Of a stretch of DNA of 9,241 nt, positions 6,672 through 9,241 are shown piece by piece. Origin of the DNA: an uncultured bacterium. GTDB taxonomy: Bacteria > Bacteroidota > Bacteroidia > Chitinophagales > Chitinophagaceae. The stretch lies in assembly GCA_903957405.1 (NCBI GenBank), contig CAJBPC010000649.1:1-9241 (forward strand), given 5' to 3'. A program made the position numbers and the translations under genes. How positions within the stretch are numbered: the stretch's first letter is position 1; each line of letters begins with the position of its first letter. The notes beneath the pieces were generated by a model, which was given only the letters and a program-made list of their open reading frames with translations, made no database searches and was not told where the DNA came from.

Positions 6672-7655
6672 ATGGAAAAACATGCTCAAGACTACATCGA
6701 TGGGAAGCCGGTAGACATCCGGAATTTCCTCGCGCGTTATACGGACAAGGACATCATCTACTGTACCAATCCGGGGAATGGCGGAGATGGTTTCATTGCG
6801 CATGCCGCTTTTACGCTGTTTGATGCACTATCGATCCGGTATGGGTTCATGCACTATGACGAACAGGTGCAGGGCAAGACCATCTTCTACGCAGGGGGCG
6901 GCAACCTCATTGAGGGACGATACCCGCATGCGCATCAATTTCTCACGAATAACCTCGGCAACGGCAATTCCATTGTCATCCTTCCCCACACGATAAAGGG
7001 CTTCCACGAAATGCTTGCACAAGCACCGGACCTGACCATCTTCTGTCGGGAATCCGTCACCTATTCAAGTCTTCGGGAATCGGGATTTCCCTTAGAGCGA
7101 TTGTACCTTAGCGAAGACCTCGCCTTTATGATCGATCCGGCAACACTGGCCGTGCCGCAAAAAGGCTCTGGGGACGGATTTTTTTTCAGGAGAGACGTTG
7201 AAAGCACCGGCAACCAACCGATACCGGATGGGAACATGGACATTTCCATGTGCTGGAACGGGGATCACTGGGACGATCCCGTTTTCACGCAAGCCGTTTG
7301 CAGATCCATCGTTCTGTACATCAACCGCTTCGAGACCATCTGGACAGACAGGCTGCATGTGGCGATCATGTCGGCCATTTATGGAAAGAAAGTATTTTTC
7401 TACCCGAACGATTATTTCAAGAACAAGGCTGTCTATGAGCAGACACTCCACCGATATCCGAATGTGACTTTCATGGAGCCCGAAGCACAGGATACATCCG
7501 TTGTGCACCACGAAGTGGACCAACCGAGCCCAATGCAGCAAAGTGAAGGCATCGAGACCATGCCCTTATCCCAAGACATTCCGGAAGACCCCGGACTCTG
7601 GAACAGACTGAAGGAACGGATAAGCCGTCAACTTTCATTCAGCGCAAAGACATAG
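6672..7655 (+). CDS. Polysaccharide pyruvyl transferase family protein
   Basis: A 327-aa protein of the PS_pyruv_trans family, whose members transfer pyruvate from phosphoenolpyruvate to sugars of surface polysaccharides as a ketal; some members modify sugars differently. Landmarks in order: glycine-rich TNPGNGGDGFI at 32-42, YAGGGNLIEG at 73-82, VILPHTIKG at 102-110, FCRESVTYSSLRESGF at 124-139, LSEDLAFMIDP at 146-156, FFRRDVES at 171-178, and the C-terminal TDRLHVAIMSAIYGKKVFF at 225-243, with the H229 region typical of the family. These match the two-lobed GT-B-like fold of the family. Residues from about 272 form a Pro/Gln/Glu-rich tail (EVDQPSPMQQSEGIETMP) ending in a basic helix; its role is unknown. 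There is no signal peptide, so it is cytoplasmic. A glycosyltransferase gene follows 106 bases later on the same strand, consistent with glycan synthesis. The start ATG directly follows a palindrome. Confidence 0.88.
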   Translation: MEKHAQDYIDGKPVDIRNFLARYTDKDIIYCTNPGNGGDGFIAHAAFTLFDALSIRYGFMHYDEQVQGKTIFYAGGGNLIEGRYPHAHQFLTNNLGNGNSIVILPHTIKGFHEMLAQAPDLTIFCRESVTYSSLRESGFPLERLYLSEDLAFMIDPATLAVPQKGSGDGFFFRRDVESTGNQPIPDGNMDISMCWNGDHWDDPVFTQAVCRSIVLYINRFETIWTDRLHVAIMSAIYGKKVFFYPNDYFKNKAVYEQTLHRYPNVTFMEPEAQDTSVVHHEVDQPSPMQQSEGIETMPLSQDIPEDPGLWNRLKERISRQLSFSAKT

Positions 7656-7761
7656 TCATCGCCTCCGACCTTTCTGCTCCTGGCAAACAGCATGCAGCAA
7701 GGCCCTATTCCGGGATCCATCAATCACTTCAATAACTATTCCCTATGCCAATAGATGCATC

Positions 7762-8490
7762 ATGAAGATTTCCGTCATCATTCCAAATTATAACTACGCG
7801 CAGTATCTTTTTGCATGCCTGTCAAGTGTGCTTGAATCGGACCTTGACGAGCGGCATTATGAGGTGCTGGTGGTTGACGATGCCAGTACGGATCATTCTG
7901 TCGCCATTGTCCGGGACTTATCATTTCATTATCAGAAGCCCATCCGCATCATTCGGAATCCGATCAACTCAGGTTTGGTGATCACCCGCAACAATGGGAT
8001 AAAAGAGGCCTTGGGTGAATATCTTTTTTTCCTGGATGCTGACAACTGCATTTCTCCATCATGCCTGAGCAGGCATTTGGAGATGTTGGAGTCTGACCCT
8101 GCTATCGTCGCCTGCTACTCGTCAATTCAGGATTTCCACACCACCATCAGCGAAAAGAGGGGCATCCGTTCGAATGCCCCGTTCGACTATGAAAGGCTTC
8201 GCCACGGAAACTACATCGATGCCATGGCGATGTTCCGTGCCGATATCTTCAGCAGGCTGGGACCTTATGATACGAGTATGCCTATGTTCGGCTGGGAGGA
8301 CTACGAGTTGTGGCTCCGCTTGGGCAGTCATGGTTGTCGGGTGGAATTCATTCCCGGCGCGCCACTCTCTTATTACAGGATACATGATTCCTGCATGACC
8401 CGGAACGTCACGACCGTGCATATGAATACACTCTGGAAATATCTGCATGAGCGCTACGACCTGTATTTCAAGATAGGCGAAGCTCCATGA
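7762..8490 (+). CDS. Family 2 glycosyltransferase (GT-A fold)
   Basis: A 242-aa protein that would move a sugar from a nucleotide-sugar donor to a growing surface glycan. It opens with the family signature KISVIIPNYNYAQYLFACL at 2-20, followed by VLVVDDASTDHS at 35-46 (nucleotide binding). Next come NPINSGLVITRNNGIKEALG at 66-85 and the metal-binding DxD as LDADN at 91-95 (D92, D94). Later, FGWEDYELWLRLG at 176-188 carries the ED pair (E179, D180) that supplies the catalytic base, and LSYYRIHDSCMT is the usual end of the catalytic domain. It is short but complete for the domain, with no membrane segment, so cytoplasmic. The exact sugar cannot be read. It follows the pyruvyl transferase gene by 106 bases and is probably co-transcribed with it. 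Confidence 0.93.
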   Translation: MKISVIIPNYNYAQYLFACLSSVLESDLDERHYEVLVVDDASTDHSVAIVRDLSFHYQKPIRIIRNPINSGLVITRNNGIKEALGEYLFFLDADNCISPSCLSRHLEMLESDPAIVACYSSIQDFHTTISEKRGIRSNAPFDYERLRHGNYIDAMAMFRADIFSRLGPYDTSMPMFGWEDYELWLRLGSHGCRVEFIPGAPLSYYRIHDSCMTRNVTTVHMNTLWKYLHERYDLYFKIGEAP

Positions 8491-8495
8491 CAGCC

Positions 8496-8519
8496 CTCGC
8501 CAGCCCGGCGGGTGTTTAT
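8496..8519 (+). terminator. Possible weak intrinsic terminator after the glycosyltransferase
   Basis: CTCGCC and GGCGGG form a six-pair stem (one G-U) around the loop AGCCC, starting five bases after the stop codon, followed by TGTTTATT. The T tract is poor, so termination strength is uncertain. Confidence 0.4.
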
Positions 8520-8560
8520 TGGTCATGGTAACTGCATGGGCATCCTGCCGGATCGGGTCT

Positions 8561-9131
8561 TCAAGAGATCTTGCTGCAGAGATCCATGAAATTCACGGCA
8601 CCTGTCTTTTCCAGTATCCTCCGTCGATAAGTGCAGCGGGGATGCACATTGATGGAAAGTTTCGTTGCGATGTCATCCGTTCTCATGTCGGAGCAGATGA
8701 GATCCGCCACAGGTTTTTATTGCACCGTCAGTCCATCGTAGAGATATCCTCCAAACAATGCCATTGTCATCGAAGAAAAGATCCCCTGCGGCCATTACGC
8801 CCCTGATGATTTCCCGGCCATGATCACTGATACGACAATTCGATATCGTTCAGCATCCAATACGGGTTCACCTCCAACAGGTATGGGGATGTCTCGGATC
8901 CGGAAAGGATGATCAGCCGCGTATCCTGATGACGAATTATGCCTGTATTTCGGTATGGAGACGTATCCTGAATTCGGACATCATGTATCGCTTCGCCTGC
9001 CTGGCTGGGAGGCTGCAGGATGACCGGCGTGACCGGCAGAAAAGCCGACATCACAGGAATTCTAAGCCGCGATCCGGGATGTATGAACAGCTTCTTCCGG
9101 TATAGAATTACCATGTGACAATCGCATACAT
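8561..9131 (-). pseudogene. Decayed NarL/LuxR-type response regulator
   Basis: A two-component response regulator broken across four minus-strand frame segments that read in the right order. 9131-9108 gives MYAIVTW, the first strand of the receiver. 9114-8824 gives KLFIHPGSRLR, then QAGEAIHDV, then DTRLIILSGSETSPYLLEV and YWMLNDIELS; these match the alpha-1, alpha-2, beta-4 (LSGS) and KDIs-like parts of a receiver domain. 8822-8673 gives REIIRGVMAAGDLFFDDN, the usual end of the receiver before the linker. 8716-8561 gives LICSDMRTDDIATKLSINVH and RRRILEKTGAVNFMDL, an unmistakable LuxR helix-turn-helix (compare the common form LICxxMTTKEIAEKL and LLEKTGAKN). The total span of about 190 codons fits a NarL-type regulator of roughly 210 aa. 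At least three frame changes separate the segments, and the phospho-accepting Asp region is degraded, so no working protein can be made. Downstream it converges on the glycosyltransferase. Confidence 0.78.
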
Positions 9132-9241
9132 TCCCTTTTTATATCATGTTCCCGGCCTGATATGATCATTTCAGCTTACACCGCGCCATTCTCCTGTACA
9201 CTTATCGTTAAAGAATTGATTTCTTCATCGCGTCTGTGACC
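9132..9241 (-). pseudogene. Possible 3' relic of a sensor histidine kinase (partial)
   Basis: Reading from the window edge, the minus strand gives RRDEEINSLTISVQENGAV, a stop (9178-9176), then AEMIISGREHDIKRE. The pattern resembles the ATP-binding domain of NarL-type kinases, where a helix with an N-box is followed by two strands and then DNGxGFD; here the second strand is AEMIIS and GREHDIK sits where DNGxGFDIK would be. The position directly upstream of the response regulator relic, on the same strand, supports this. The match is short and the gene runs off the window, so it stays tentative. Confidence 0.4.

Noticed and set aside
7092..7541. 149-codon minus-strand ORF inside the pyruvyl transferase gene
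   Set aside because: The plus-strand frame carries all family motifs; the minus frame is its complement and has no domain features.
8519..8806. 95-codon plus-strand ORF after the glycosyltransferase
   Set aside because: The minus strand of the same bases encodes the LuxR helix-turn-helix relic; the plus frame is a shadow of it.
1..9241. CRISPR array, tRNA or rRNA genes
   Set aside because: No regularly spaced repeats, cloverleaf-like sequence or ribosomal RNA sequence was seen on either strand, although the CHAT family also occurs in some CRISPR-linked systems.

Overview
The window looks like chromosomal DNA from a member of the Bacteroidota, plausibly a Saprospiria-type bacterium; the finer placement is inference. 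The reasons are a TPR-CHAT protein next to an ECF sigma factor and a single-pass TPR partner, the lack of Shine-Dalgarno sequences before most starts, and the style of the LuxR-type helix-turn-helix relic. Coding density is low: six convincing intact genes occupy about two thirds of the 9.2 kb, and the rest is non-coding DNA that in places is decayed coding sequence.

Layout. 1-972 has no gene I can support. 973-3486 (+) is a secreted, C-terminally anchored TPR-CHAT (caspase-like) protein. Facing it across a 280 bp convergent gap is a minus-strand operon: an ECF sigma factor (5048-4509), then a membrane protein with a periplasmic TPR-like domain (4512-3769) joined by a 4-base ATGA overlap. 5049-5473 is a gap with one doubtful small ORF. 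5474-6088 (+) is a stand-alone plasmid pRiA4b ORF-3-like protein. 6089-6671 is a gap with possible gene scraps on both strands. 6672-7655 (+) is a polysaccharide pyruvyl transferase family protein, and 7762-8490 (+) a family 2 glycosyltransferase; together they form a small surface-glycan pair. From 9241 down to 8561 on the minus strand lie the relics of a two-component system: a NarL/LuxR-type response regulator broken by at least three frame changes, preceded by what may be the end of its histidine kinase.

How the genes may work together. The sigma factor, its likely membrane-bound anti-sigma and the CHAT protein could form one envelope-sensing unit in which a periplasmic caspase-like domain and a periplasmic TPR domain meet; this is inferred from topology and proximity only. 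The two glycan genes would act on a cell-surface polymer. The main result of close reading is the decayed two-component system at the right edge, which no single open frame reveals. A 14-base perfect palindrome ends exactly at the start codon of the pyruvyl transferase gene and may be a control site.
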